From contig NZ_JACXZA010000001.1 in the NCBI RefSeq assembly GCF_014779765.1, forward strand, positions 744,001-808,000: DNA of 64,000 bases, read 5' to 3'. A model generated the notes under the pieces. It did no database searches. It was not told the origin of the DNA and saw nothing but the letters and a program-made list of their open reading frames with translations. Position numbers and translations under genes: made by a program. Origin of the DNA: Paenibacillus terricola (GTDB lineage: Bacteria > Bacillota > Bacilli > Paenibacillales > Paenibacillaceae). This document shows, piece after piece, positions 8,401-16,248 of this stretch. Within the stretch, counting starts at the first letter, position 1, and every line of letters begins with the position of its first letter.

Positions 8401-8427
8401 TAGGACAAGTGAAGGAGGGCGTTAGCG

Positions 8428-9468
8428 ATGAACGAGAGGATTCGAGAGAGGCAGAAGGAACGAATCCGCCAAATCATAGAGCAGAATCAACTTCAAATGC
8501 AGGTGGATCACATTGATATGGCGGACATAAGCGGACACACAATGACCCCGGCAGAAACAACGGTTTCTTCGCCGCTGCCGTTGAAGCATGCGATACAACC
8601 AGCGATGCCGCTGATGGAGGAAGGATCGCTTCCGCCAAGCGACATGGTGAATAGCCGTCCGCCTATGCTTGTCAAACGTGGCGATCCGGCTGTTGTATCT
8701 GCTGGTCCTCATCAGATGGAACAGGATCCGGAGAAACTGTGGAAATCAAGTTCGGCGCCATGGCTTGGGGTGAACCGGCCAGGTTCGGGATACGGCAGCC
8801 TTGCTTCGGAGTATCCTCCGGTTGGCCCAGTCGATGGCGGCGGGTCTCGCTTCTTGCGTCAACTGCGGTTGCAAATTGTTGCGAGCGCAGTGTTGTTCGG
8901 CGTTGTATGGGGATTATTTCAACTAAATGGCGGTATGGCAGAGCGTGGGCAGACGATTGTGACGGCTGCGCTGACGGACGAGTTTAATTTTCAAACCGTG
9001 GAAGCTTGGTACGATCGAACGTTTGCCGGCTCGCCTGCATTTATTCCGCTGTTCGGCGACAATAAAGATGAAGTTACGGCTGTAGATAGCGCTCCGCACA
9101 GCACACTGCCTATCGTCTCGCCACTGCCGAAGTCGACATTGATCAAATCGTTCGCGGAGTCGCTTGGCGGAATTGAATTGGCCGGGGATCCAGGAAGCTC
9201 GGTTGCGGCGGCTGAAACCGGACAAGTCGTGCTTGTCACAGAGAATGCCGGAAAAGGCCAGACGGTCGTCATTCAGCATTCGGGCGGCAGGCAGACGCAA
9301 TATGGACAGCTGGCTGCTGCGGCGGTGAGCAAAGGTGACTGGGTGGAAGCAGGCGATATTATCGGCCAGCTCGCGAATGACAGCGGCAGCGAATCTGGCG
9401 TATTGTATTTTGCTGTAAAAGAGGATGGACGTTATATTGACCCGACCGACGTGATCCCGCTTGATTAA
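8428..9468 (+). CDS. spoIVFA: Stage IV sporulation protein FA (degenerate LytM/M23 domain)
   Basis: SpoIVFA anchors and regulates the intramembrane protease SpoIVFB in the outer forespore membrane. The 346-residue protein has a long charged N-terminal half, one membrane segment (about residues 150-172, LQIVASAVLFGVVWGLFQL) and a C-terminal peptidase M23-like domain (about 255-345). That domain has GQVVLVTENAGKGQTVVIQH but GGRQTQYGQL where active M23 enzymes have a YxHL-type histidine motif, so it is probably inactive, as expected for SpoIVFA. AAGGAGGG lies 8 bases before the ATG. Its end overlaps the spoIVFB start by 8 bases. Confidence 0.88.
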   Translation: MNERIRERQKERIRQIIEQNQLQMQVDHIDMADISGHTMTPAETTVSSPLPLKHAIQPAMPLMEEGSLPPSDMVNSRPPMLVKRGDPAVVSAGPHQMEQDPEKLWKSSSAPWLGVNRPGSGYGSLASEYPPVGPVDGGGSRFLRQLRLQIVASAVLFGVVWGLFQLNGGMAERGQTIVTAALTDEFNFQTVEAWYDRTFAGSPAFIPLFGDNKDEVTAVDSAPHSTLPIVSPLPKSTLIKSFAESLGGIELAGDPGSSVAAAETGQVVLVTENAGKGQTVVIQHSGGRQTQYGQLAAAAVSKGDWVEAGDIIGQLANDSGSESGVLYFAVKEDGRYIDPTDVIPLD

Positions 9469-10342
9469 ATTCCGCGGCATCGTATGGAGTGTTCATCCGC
9501 TCTTCGTTATCGTTATGCTGCTGTCCGCTGCAGCAGGCCGATTCGCCGAGCTTATCACATTATTCATTCTCGTTTTTGTTCATGAACTAGGACATGTTGT
9601 AGCGGCGCGTTCATTCGGCTGGCACATCCGAGAGGTGAAGCTGCTTCCATTCGGAGGCGTTGCAGAGACAGAGGAAGCGGGCGGTATGCCAACGCGGGAG
9701 GAAGCGATTGTTGCACTCGCAGGACCGCTGCAGAACGTATGGATGGCGGCTCTGGCTTGGGGAATAGGGCAGATGGGAATCGGAGATCCCGCATGGGCGA
9801 ATGAGCTGGTCGAAGCGAATATGCTCATTGCGTTGTTCAATATGATTCCCATTCATCCGTTGGATGGCGGAAAGCTGTTTCAATGTCTGCTGTGCCGTCT
9901 CATGACCTATCATCTAGCGCTGGCATGGACAATCCGTATAAGTATGGCGCTGAGCCTACTGTTAGCTATATCGGCTTTCATTCAGCAGCTGTGGCCAGGC
10001 GGCGGCATCCAACTTAATGTGCTCACGATTGCAATCTTCCTGCTCGCTACGAATTGGACGCAGCGGCGCCATATGCCTTTTCTTTTCATCCGTTTCCTCA
10101 TGAACCGCGAGCGGTATGCCCGTAAACATATGAACCGCGGCGCCAGCGCAGCGCCAATCATTGTAAGGCCCGAAACAGCGCTGCATTCGGTGCTCAAATA
10201 TTTTCGACGGGATGCGGTTCATCTCGTCTATGTAACAACAGCGCGCGGAGAGCTGCTTGGCATATTGCCGGAAAATGAGCTGCTGCATGGTTTCTTTGCG
10301 TCTGCCAACCCGAATCGACCCGTTGCCGAACTGATCATTTAA
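9461..10342 (+). CDS. spoIVFB: Intramembrane metalloprotease SpoIVFB (pro-sigma-K processing)
   Basis: This site-2-protease family enzyme cleaves pro-sigma-K in the mother cell. The zinc motif HELGH is at residues 44-48 (FVHELGHVVAARSFGW). The third-ligand motif NMIPIHPLDGG is near residue 127. Several membrane segments and a C-terminal CBS-like region (from about residue 225) follow. At 293 residues it is typical. The start is TTG at 9461, overlapping the spoIVFA stop. The ribosome-binding site is weak, consistent with coupling to the upstream gene. Confidence 0.94.
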   Translation: MIKFRGIVWSVHPLFVIVMLLSAAAGRFAELITLFILVFVHELGHVVAARSFGWHIREVKLLPFGGVAETEEAGGMPTREEAIVALAGPLQNVWMAALAWGIGQMGIGDPAWANELVEANMLIALFNMIPIHPLDGGKLFQCLLCRLMTYHLALAWTIRISMALSLLLAISAFIQQLWPGGGIQLNVLTIAIFLLATNWTQRRHMPFLFIRFLMNRERYARKHMNRGASAAPIIVRPETALHSVLKYFRRDAVHLVYVTTARGELLGILPENELLHGFFASANPNRPVAELII

Positions 10343-10366
10343 CCGCCCATTCGTTCATGCTATAAT
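10338..10366 (+). promoter_or_regulatory. Probable sigma-A promoter upstream of the RNase E/G gene
   Basis: A perfect -10 TATAAT (10361-10366) lies 17 bases after a weak -35 (TTTAAC, 10338-10343). It is about 40 bases before the TTG start of the RNase gene and separates that gene from the sporulation operon. Confidence 0.5.
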
Positions 10367-10406
10367 CGTCCTGACGTTAACGAATCGGACGGGCAGGTGA
10401 CGACAT

Positions 10407-11678
10407 TTGAAGCAATTGCTTATGCATAGCAGCATGGATGGTCTCTATGCAGCGGTGCTCGATAACGGGATTTTGGTCGATTACGTCTCACAACTTCATG
10501 ATCCAGAGCAGCCAGGGCGAATGCAGCCAGGAGCGGTGATGGGCAATATTTATAAAGGCAAAGTAATGAATGTGCTGCCTGGTATGCAGGCAGCTTTTCT
10601 TGATATCGGTTTGTCGAAAAATGCGTTTCTTTACATCGACGATGTGCTGCACCCGAACCTTGAGAAGAGAGAGAAGCAGGCGGCTGACAAACCGTCAATT
10701 CGCGATGTGCTGCGGCCGGGACAAGAGCTGGTCGTGCAAGTAGTGAGAGAACCAGGCGGCGGGAAAGGCGCGCGCGTCACAACACACATTTCGCTGCCGG
10801 GCAGATGGCTGGTCTATATGCCGGAGGCGGCATATGTGGGCGTATCTCGCAAAATTGGCGACGAGCAGGAACGCGAGCGACTACGAATTGCAGGCGAGCG
10901 GATTCGGCAGCCTGAGGAAGGCGTCATTATGCGTACTGCGGCAGACGGAGTGCCGGATGAGGCTCTTGCCGATGACGCAGCCGTACTGCGCGAATTGTGG
11001 CAGGCGCTTACTGGACAAGCAGTGAACAAGAAAGCGCCGGCAGTGCTTCATCTTGAGGCGGGGCTGGTGCACCGGGTTGTCCGCGACATGCTGGCAGCCG
11101 ATATTGATGAAGTGCTCGTAAGCGATCAGCAGCTGTATGAGCAGGTATGCTCTCTTGTAGGCACAATGGCGCCAGGCAGGACCAATCTTGTGCGATGCCA
11201 CAGCACGGCAGGCGATCTGTTCGAACAATTCGGCATTAGCCATCAAGCGGAGAAGGCGCTCTCCCGAACGATTCAGCTTGCCAGCGGGGGCTATATTGTA
11301 TGGGACGAGACGGAAGCGCTGACGGTCATCGATGTGAATACAGGGCGATTTATCGGCAGTGACAATCTAGAGGAAACGATGTTTCGAACGAATGCGGAAG
11401 CGGCCGAGCTTATTGCCAGACTGCTGCGCATCCGAGATACAGGCGGCATCATTATTGTTGATTTCATTGATATGGAGATCGAAGCGAACCGTCAGCGCAT
11501 ATCGCAGCAGTTGGAGGCGCTGACTCGCATGGACCGCAGTCGCTGCACCGTTGTAGGCTGGACAAGGCTTGGTTTGCTGGAGATCACACGCAAGAAATCA
11601 CGTTTGAAGTCGCTGCCTTCCGCGATTACAACATGTGGCAGCTGCGGCGGGCGCGGACTTTTGTACGAAAAACGTTGA
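10407..11678 (+). CDS. rng: RNase E/G family ribonuclease
   Basis: This endoribonuclease acts in RNA processing and turnover. The N-terminal part contains the S1-type RNA-binding segment (GAVMGNIYKGKVMNVLPGMQ at about residues 45-65). The catalytic acidic residues are seen in VIDVNTGRF (about 308-316) and IIIVDFIDM (about 350-358). The C-terminus has TCGSCGGRG, the zinc-link cysteine pair used for dimerisation. The 423-residue length fits RNase G-like proteins without the long RNase E scaffold. TTG at 10407 follows AGGTGA. B. subtilis lacks this family, so its presence between spoIVFB and rplU is a genus-level difference. The rplU promoter overlaps its stop codon. Confidence 0.9.
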   Translation: MKQLLMHSSMDGLYAAVLDNGILVDYVSQLHDPEQPGRMQPGAVMGNIYKGKVMNVLPGMQAAFLDIGLSKNAFLYIDDVLHPNLEKREKQAADKPSIRDVLRPGQELVVQVVREPGGGKGARVTTHISLPGRWLVYMPEAAYVGVSRKIGDEQERERLRIAGERIRQPEEGVIMRTAADGVPDEALADDAAVLRELWQALTGQAVNKKAPAVLHLEAGLVHRVVRDMLAADIDEVLVSDQQLYEQVCSLVGTMAPGRTNLVRCHSTAGDLFEQFGISHQAEKALSRTIQLASGGYIVWDETEALTVIDVNTGRFIGSDNLEETMFRTNAEAAELIARLLRIRDTGGIIIVDFIDMEIEANRQRISQQLEALTRMDRSRCTVVGWTRLGLLEITRKKSRLKSLPSAITTCGSCGGRGLLYEKR

Positions 11679-11703
11679 ATTCGCCTAATGGGCATGCTAT
11701 ACT
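11675..11703 (+). promoter_or_regulatory. Sigma-A promoter of rplU-prp-rpmA
   Basis: TTGAAT (11675-11680), a 17-base spacer and TATACT (11698-11703). The -35 overlaps the stop codon of the upstream RNase gene (TGA at 11676-11678). Confidence 0.85.
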
Positions 11704-11709
11704 AGTCGG

Positions 11710-11820
11710 GTGTATGTTTTGCATATGTCTTGCATACACAAGGTACCGCTCCGATCAGGTCTATCAAGTGCAGGCGCTCCTGCGCATGCCACCTGCCATC
11801 AGGCGAGTCTTCACTAATAA
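11710..11820 (+). ncRNA. L21 leader (ribosomal protein autoregulatory leader)
   Basis: The untranslated leader between the rplU promoter and the rplU ribosome-binding site contains CTTGCATACACAAGGTACCG and CAGGCGCTCCTGCG. These elements recall the conserved L21 leader RNA upstream of rplU in Bacilli, which is thought to bind L21 and control the operon. The boundaries are approximate. The call rests on position and remembered motifs; a covariance-model search would be decisive. Confidence 0.65.
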
Positions 11821-11835
11821 GGAGGTGCACCATCC

Positions 11836-12147
11836 ATGTACGCAATTATTGAAACGGGCGGCAAGCAATACAAAGTCCAAGAGGGCGATGTTCTTTACAT
11901 CGAGAAACTCGAAGCTGGCGCAGGCGAAAGCATCACTTTCGATCGCGTTCTTGCCGTATCCAAAGGCGACGCTCTCGTTGCAGGAACGCCGGTTGTAGCC
12001 GGAGCATCGGTTTCTGCTAAAGTCGAGAAGCAAGGCCGCGGTAAAAAAATCATCGTTTACAAATACAAAGCGAAGAAAAACTACCGTCGTAAACAAGGCC
12101 ACCGTCAACCGTACACGAAAGTGACGATTGAAAAAATCCAAGCGTAA
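11836..12147 (+). CDS. rplU: 50S ribosomal protein L21
   Basis: This 103-residue large-subunit protein begins [20 protein letters not shown], the L21 signature, and ends with the RNA-binding [15 protein letters not shown]-type tail (here [19 protein letters not shown]). The ribosome-binding site AAGGAGGTG at 11819-11827 is near perfect. It is first in the rplU-prp-rpmA operon. Confidence 0.98.
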   Translation: MYAIIETGGKQYKVQEGDVLYIEKLEAGAGESITFDRVLAVSKGDALVAGTPVVAGASVSAKVEKQGRGKKIIVYKYKAKKNYRRKQGHRQPYTKVTIEKIQA

Positions 12148-12160
12148 TCGGATTTGATCG

Positions 12161-12499
12161 ATGATTACGGTCACGATCGTGCGGAACGCCACTGACCGTC
12201 GTATCGTATCGTTCGAAGTTTCCGGACATGCGCATTACGCGAAGCACGGTCAAGACATTGTCTGTGCAGGCGTTTCTGCAGTTACCGTTGGAACGGTCAA
12301 TGCGATAGAGGCAGTTGCGGGCGTAACGCTGCCGGCATCGATGCGGAACGGTTTCGTGAGCTCGGATATTCCGGCTCAGGATGATTCGTCCGTCGATGAA
12401 CGGGTGCAGCTGCTGCTTGAAGGTATGGCGGTCATGATCGATTCGATACGGCAATCGTACGGGAAGTATGTTGCCATTCAAGAGCAATTCGTACAATAA
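12161..12499 (+). CDS. prp: Ribosomal-processing cysteine protease Prp (YsxB)
   Basis: Prp removes the N-terminal extension of ribosomal protein L27 in Firmicutes. The 112-residue protein has the family motif GHAHYAKHGQDIVCAGVS, which carries the catalytic His (about residue 22) and Cys (about residue 34). It sits between rplU and rpmA, as in B. subtilis and Staphylococcus. There is no clear Shine-Dalgarno before the ATG, so translation may be coupled to rplU, 13 bases upstream. The downstream L27 has the extension that Prp would cut. Confidence 0.95.
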   Translation: MITVTIVRNATDRRIVSFEVSGHAHYAKHGQDIVCAGVSAVTVGTVNAIEAVAGVTLPASMRNGFVSSDIPAQDDSSVDERVQLLLEGMAVMIDSIRQSYGKYVAIQEQFVQ

Positions 12500-12514
12500 A
12501 GGAGGGAAACCACC

Positions 12515-12826
12515 ATGTTGAAATTGGATCTTCAGTTATTCGCATCCAAGAAGGGCGTAGGCTCGACGAAGAACGGACGCGATAGCCACTCGAAGCGTCT
12601 GGGCGCTAAACGCGCAGACGGCCAACAAGTTACTGCGGGCAGCATTCTCTTCCGTCAACGCGGAACGAAAATTCACCCAGGTAACAATGTAGGCATCGGT
12701 AAAGACGATACGCTGTTCGCTCTGGTCGAAGGCGTCGTTAAATTCGAACGTTGGGGTCGCGACCGTAAGAAAGTTAGCGTATACCCTGTTGCTGAAGCAG
12801 CTGCTGTTGCTGCAGCAGTCGAATAA
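12515..12826 (+). CDS. rpmA: 50S ribosomal protein L27 with cleavable N-terminal extension
   Basis: L27 contributes to the peptidyl-transferase centre through its N-terminal tail. The 103-residue protein begins [21 protein letters not shown]. The first nine or so residues (MLKLDLQLF) are the Firmicute extension removed by Prp before the mature SKKG-type N-terminus. The body ([20 protein letters not shown]) is diagnostic. AAAGGAGG precedes the ATG. A strong terminator follows directly. Confidence 0.98.
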   Translation: MLKLDLQLFASKKGVGSTKNGRDSHSKRLGAKRADGQQVTAGSILFRQRGTKIHPGNNVGIGKDDTLFALVEGVVKFERWGRDRKKVSVYPVAEAAAVAAAVE

Positions 12827-12843
12827 TATCGCTTCAACAAGAG

Positions 12844-12872
12844 CCCGGCCTGAAGTCACAGGCCGGGTTTTT
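12844..12872 (+). terminator. Rho-independent terminator after rpmA
   Basis: A perfect 9-base-pair GC-rich stem (CCCGGCCTG, 12844-12852, with 12859-12867) with a 6-base loop is followed by TTTTT. Confidence 0.93.
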
Positions 12873-12978
12873 CAGATTTAAATGAGTGTAACGGTCTGTT
12901 CTCGAACGGCCTATATTAGCAAATCATCCGTACTATGATGCATATACCGCTCTACATATAAAGGTGGGTTTATCGCGA

Positions 12979-13716
12979 ATGAATCGGATCGGTTCGGCAA
13001 AACTTTACGTGTCGGCTTCGCTGCTGCTCCCAATCGCTTGTTTATTCATTTGGGACAAGGCATGGTGGCCGATATTGACTTTCGTCGCATGGTCCGTGAT
13101 GGTGCTTGTCGTATGGATTCGACTCGAGCGGAATGAATATCGCAGGCGTCAGAGCACAATAGAACGCGCGATTCAAACTGCGGCAATTCGTACGTTGAAC
13201 CATCATCGTCATGATTGGATGAATGAACTGCAGGTGTTATACGGCTATATCCGTATGAACAAGCAGGAACGAGTTGTACAGTACGTGGAACGGGTTCGAG
13301 ATCGTATGGCAGCAGAAAGCCGGATTGCTAAGCTGGGTGTGCCAGCGCTTGTCATGTATCTGCAATCGTTCCGAACGATGACCAATTCGCTGCAGCTTGT
13401 CGTGGACATCGATGGCGACTTGGACATCGAAGAAATTCCGATCGATAAGGAGGCTGTTGCAGTCGCACTCATCGATCTTATGAATATTTATCGCAGCGGC
13501 GTAAAGCCAAGCGTCGGTGATCCTGCTTACTTAACGCTTCGGCTGTCGCGCGACGACAAGGCGCTGCATGCTGCCTTGTGCTATGATGGAGAATGGAATG
13601 ACATCGATAGTTCGATGCACAAAATAAAACAGCGGCTGAAAAACTCGCCGCTGCAGCCAATCGGTTCGGAGCAGTCTCCCAGTGGGCTGCTGCTCAAGGC
13701 TGAACTGCGTGGCTGA
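12979..13716 (+). CDS. spo0B: Sporulation phosphotransferase Spo0B, membrane-anchored form
   Basis: Spo0B relays phosphate from Spo0F to Spo0A in the sporulation phosphorelay. The phospho-acceptor helix [19 protein letters not shown] is present, with the likely phosphorylated His at residue 78. The protein is longer than B. subtilis Spo0B because of an N-terminal region with two membrane segments (about residues 11-25 and 30-47). The C-terminal half is a degenerate kinase-like domain. I place the start at ATG 12979 because AAGGTGG at 12961-12967 is correctly spaced for it; an in-frame GTG at 12964 lies inside that site. obgE follows 17 bases later, as in B. subtilis. Confidence 0.88.
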   Translation: MNRIGSAKLYVSASLLLPIACLFIWDKAWWPILTFVAWSVMVLVVWIRLERNEYRRRQSTIERAIQTAAIRTLNHHRHDWMNELQVLYGYIRMNKQERVVQYVERVRDRMAAESRIAKLGVPALVMYLQSFRTMTNSLQLVVDIDGDLDIEEIPIDKEAVAVALIDLMNIYRSGVKPSVGDPAYLTLRLSRDDKALHAALCYDGEWNDIDSSMHKIKQRLKNSPLQPIGSEQSPSGLLLKAELRG

Positions 13717-13733
13717 ACGGAGGCCAGAGCAAC

Positions 13734-15053
13734 ATGTTTGTAGATAAAACGAAGATTTTTGTAAAAGGCGGCGACGGCGGTAACGGTATCGTATCGTACC
13801 GGCGTGAGCTGTATGTTCCGAACGGGGGACCAGCAGGTGGTGACGGAGGACGCGGCGGCAACGTTATTTTCCGCGTTGATGAAGGCCTTCGGACGCTTGT
13901 AGACTTCCGTTATCAGAAGCACTTTAAGGCCAAGCCGGGCGATCGGGGTAAGGTCAAAGGCATGCATGGTGCGAATGCGGACGATATGATCGTACGTGTT
14001 CCGCCAGGAACGGTTGTCGTCGATGACGATACGCAAGAAATTATTGCGGATATGACGCGTCAAGGACAAGAAGTTGTTATTGCGCGCGGCGGACGCGGCG
14101 GACGCGGTAATATGCGGTTCGCAACGTCTAACAATCCGGCTCCAGACATTTCTGAGAATGGCGAAGAGGGCGAAGAGCGTTGGGTTGTCCTTGAGCTGAA
14201 GGTCATGGCAGACGTTGGTCTCGTCGGTTTCCCGAGCGTAGGCAAATCAACGCTGCTGTCGGTCGTATCGGGTGCAAAGCCGAAGATTGGCGCTTATCAT
14301 TTCACGACGATTACGCCGAATTTGGGCGTCGTTGACGTTGGTGATGGCCGCAACTTCGTAATGGCCGACCTGCCTGGTCTGATCGAAGGCGCAAGTGAAG
14401 GCGTTGGTCTCGGCCACGAGTTTCTCCGTCACGTCGAACGGACGCGGATCATAATTCATGTCATCGATATGGCTGCCACAGAAGGCCGCGATCCATTCGA
14501 TGACTGGGTGAAGATCAATGCAGAGCTTCGTCAATATAATGATAAGCTTAGCGAACGGCCGCAGATTATTGCTGCGAACAAAATGGACATGCCAGGCGCT
14601 GAAGAGCAGCTGGAGTTGTTCAAGGAGCAGCTGGCTGAGATTGAGGGCGGCGAAAAGTATGAAATTATGCCGATGTCGTCGCTGACGCGTCAAGGCGTTC
14701 AAGAGCTTCTGTACCGTGCTGCCGAAGTGCTGGAGACGGTGCCGGAGCAGCCGCTGATCGAGGAAGTAAGCGAGCTGGCGGAACGCAAGGTGTACAAGTT
14801 CGAGGAGCGCGATCAAATCAAGTTCCGCGTATTCCGCGAGGACGAGATTTTCGTTGTGGAGAGCGAAGGCATCGAACGTCTCATGAGACGTACGAACTTG
14901 AATTCGTACGATGCGGTAATGCGTTTCGCACGCATTCTGCGTAATCTCGGAGTCGACAAGGAGCTGCGCAAGATCGGCGCGAAAGACGGCGATATTTGCC
15001 GTATCGGGCACTATCAATTCGAGTTCTTCGAAGGCAGCGACTATAATTTCTAG
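13734..15053 (+). CDS. obgE: GTPase Obg (ribosome assembly, stress and sporulation)
   Basis: Obg is an essential GTPase that binds the 50S subunit and is needed for sporulation initiation. The N-terminal glycine-rich OBG fold is at residues 1-158 ([25 protein letters not shown]). The G domain follows, with G1 GFPSVGKST near 163-171, DLPGLIEGA (G3) and ANKMDMP (G4). The C-terminal OCT domain is at about 350-430. The 439-residue length is standard. It is last in the spo0B-obgE pair and ends at a terminator hairpin. Confidence 0.98.
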   Translation: MFVDKTKIFVKGGDGGNGIVSYRRELYVPNGGPAGGDGGRGGNVIFRVDEGLRTLVDFRYQKHFKAKPGDRGKVKGMHGANADDMIVRVPPGTVVVDDDTQEIIADMTRQGQEVVIARGGRGGRGNMRFATSNNPAPDISENGEEGEERWVVLELKVMADVGLVGFPSVGKSTLLSVVSGAKPKIGAYHFTTITPNLGVVDVGDGRNFVMADLPGLIEGASEGVGLGHEFLRHVERTRIIIHVIDMAATEGRDPFDDWVKINAELRQYNDKLSERPQIIAANKMDMPGAEEQLELFKEQLAEIEGGEKYEIMPMSSLTRQGVQELLYRAAEVLETVPEQPLIEEVSELAERKVYKFEERDQIKFRVFREDEIFVVESEGIERLMRRTNLNSYDAVMRFARILRNLGVDKELRKIGAKDGDICRIGHYQFEFFEGSDYNF

Positions 15054-15078
15054 AAAGACGGGGAAACCCGTCTTTTTT
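15054..15078 (+). terminator. Rho-independent terminator after obgE
   Basis: A 9-base-pair stem (15054-15062 with 15067-15075) closed by a GAAA tetraloop is followed by a T-run. Its 3' arm and T-run are also the beginning of the first tandem repeat unit downstream. Confidence 0.9.
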
Positions 15079-15410
15079 CATTTGAGGAACCTAACTAACT
15101 ATCCAGCATCATGCTGCATCTAATCATAAGTATCCTCAATGGGCGGTGACAGTTGGGCACAAACGATATACCGTCTTTTTTCATTTGAGGAACCTAACTA
15201 ACTATCCAGCATCATGCTGCATCTAATCATAAGTATCTTCAATGGGCGGTGACCGTTGGGCACGAACGAACAAGCAGTGCGAACGATATACCGTCTTTTT
15301 TCATTTGAGGAACCTAACTAACTATCCAGCATCATGCTGCATCTAATCATAAGTATCTTCAATGGGCGGTGACCGTTGGGCACGAACGAACAAGCTGTGC
15401 GAACGATATA
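15069..15410 (+). repeat. Three tandem repeats, 102, 120 and 120 bp
   Basis: The units start at about 15069, 15171 and 15291 and each begins CCGTCTTTTTTCATTTGAGG. Unit 1 lacks about 18 bases near its end. Units 2 and 3 are almost identical (CAAGCAGTGCG against CAAGCTGTGCG). Each carries the small palindrome AGCATCATGCT. No convincing coding frame with a ribosome-binding site crosses them. The array appears to have grown by duplicating the tail of the obgE terminator. Confidence 0.92.
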
Positions 15411-15506
15411 CCGTATCTAGATCCATACGAACAAAAGCTTGCCGCCAAAGCGGCAAGTGCGTGCATACGTTCAGCATAATCAAGAAAAGTCCTTGTGAGG
15501 AGTCCA

Positions 15507-15645
15507 GAGTTTCTACCCACCCAAACCCTCCCTTGCAGGGAGGGTTTGGGTGGGTAGAAACTCTTCAGATAAGAAGAAAATATATCATTAGTATTTTTAA
15601 GATTACTTTAAATAAGGGGTCATTAGGGGCAGCGCCCCTAATTGC
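15507..15645. repeat. Palindromic intergenic element (27-bp perfect inverted repeat plus GGGGC hairpin)
   Basis: Bases 15507-15533 are perfectly complementary to 15537-15563 around a 3-base loop; the outer arm reads GAGTTTCTACCCACCC. About 55 AT-rich bases later, AGGGGCAGCGCCCCT forms a second hairpin. The same two parts in the same order recur in decayed form at about 38620-38812, so this is probably a dispersed, non-coding mobile or REP-like element. Confidence 0.8.
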
Positions 15646-15648
15646 CTA

Positions 15649-15677
15649 TTGCCGATACTCCAAAATTCACGTATAAT
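15649..15677 (+). promoter_or_regulatory. Sigma-A promoter of pheB
   Basis: TTGCCG (15649-15654), a 17-base spacer and TATAAT (15672-15677). It lies directly after the palindromic element, 44 bases before the pheB start. Confidence 0.75.
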
Positions 15678-15720
15678 GTCCGCTATAGGTGTACAGTTGT
15701 CTTTTTCAGGAGGACGATGA

Positions 15721-16158
15721 ATGACAGAACGTTATTATGTCGTCAGGGAGGACATATTACCGGAAGCGATCATAAAGACAATTCAAGTGAAGGACATGCT
15801 GAAGCGGGGCGAAGCGGCTACCGTACACGAGGCTGTGGAACGGGTAGGACTTAGTCGAAGCGCATTCTACAAATATAAGGATGGCGTATTTCCGCTGAGC
15901 GAGTTGGATCGAGAGCGAATTGTGACGATATCGATGGAATTGGAGCATCGCTCTGGTATTTTGTCGAAAGTGCTTGGTCTAGTAGCGGGAATTGAAGGCA
16001 ATGTGCTGACGATCAATCAGAGCATTCCGCTCCAAGGGCTTGCCAATGTCGTCATATCGGTTGATACTTCTTACATGACAGAACAATTGACAGAGATGCT
16101 CGAGAGGATTCGCCGATTGGATGGCGTCCGCAAAGCATCAGTTATCGGGCAAGGGTGA
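15721..16158 (+). CDS. pheB: ACT domain protein PheB (UPF0735 family)
   Basis: This 145-residue protein has an N-terminal helix-turn-helix-like region (about residues 20-55, AATVHEAVERVGLSRSAFYKYKDGV) and a C-terminal ACT domain (about 70-142, SMELEHRSGILSKVLGLVAG), which usually binds amino acids. It is the PheB family adjacent to pheA in Bacillus. The catalytic activity suggested by the old gene name is not established, and a regulatory role in aromatic or threonine metabolism fits the domains better. AGGAGG lies 8 bases before the ATG. hom follows 90 bases later with no terminator between. Confidence 0.9.
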   Translation: MTERYYVVREDILPEAIIKTIQVKDMLKRGEAATVHEAVERVGLSRSAFYKYKDGVFPLSELDRERIVTISMELEHRSGILSKVLGLVAGIEGNVLTINQSIPLQGLANVVISVDTSYMTEQLTEMLERIRRLDGVRKASVIGQG

Positions 16159-16248
16159 TAAGCTTTCTTTTGAGGTTTTTGTTTTTTCAATATATTCGTA
16201 AACTTTTATATTCTTATATGGCAAATCAACGGTTGTTGGAGGTAACGC

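Noticed and set aside
15069-15410. Possible CRISPR array
   Set aside because: Unit length is 102-120 bases and whole units are near identical with no unique spacers. The 38.4 kb and safA arrays fail for the same reason, and no cas genes are present.
15362-15676. 104-codon plus-strand frame through the repeat and palindrome region
   Set aside because: It runs through a repeat unit and a perfect palindrome, has no suitable ribosome-binding site and resembles no protein.
16159-16248. T-box or other riboswitch before hom
   Set aside because: Only 90 AT-rich bases separate pheB and hom, with no T-box sequence or terminator-antiterminator pair visible.
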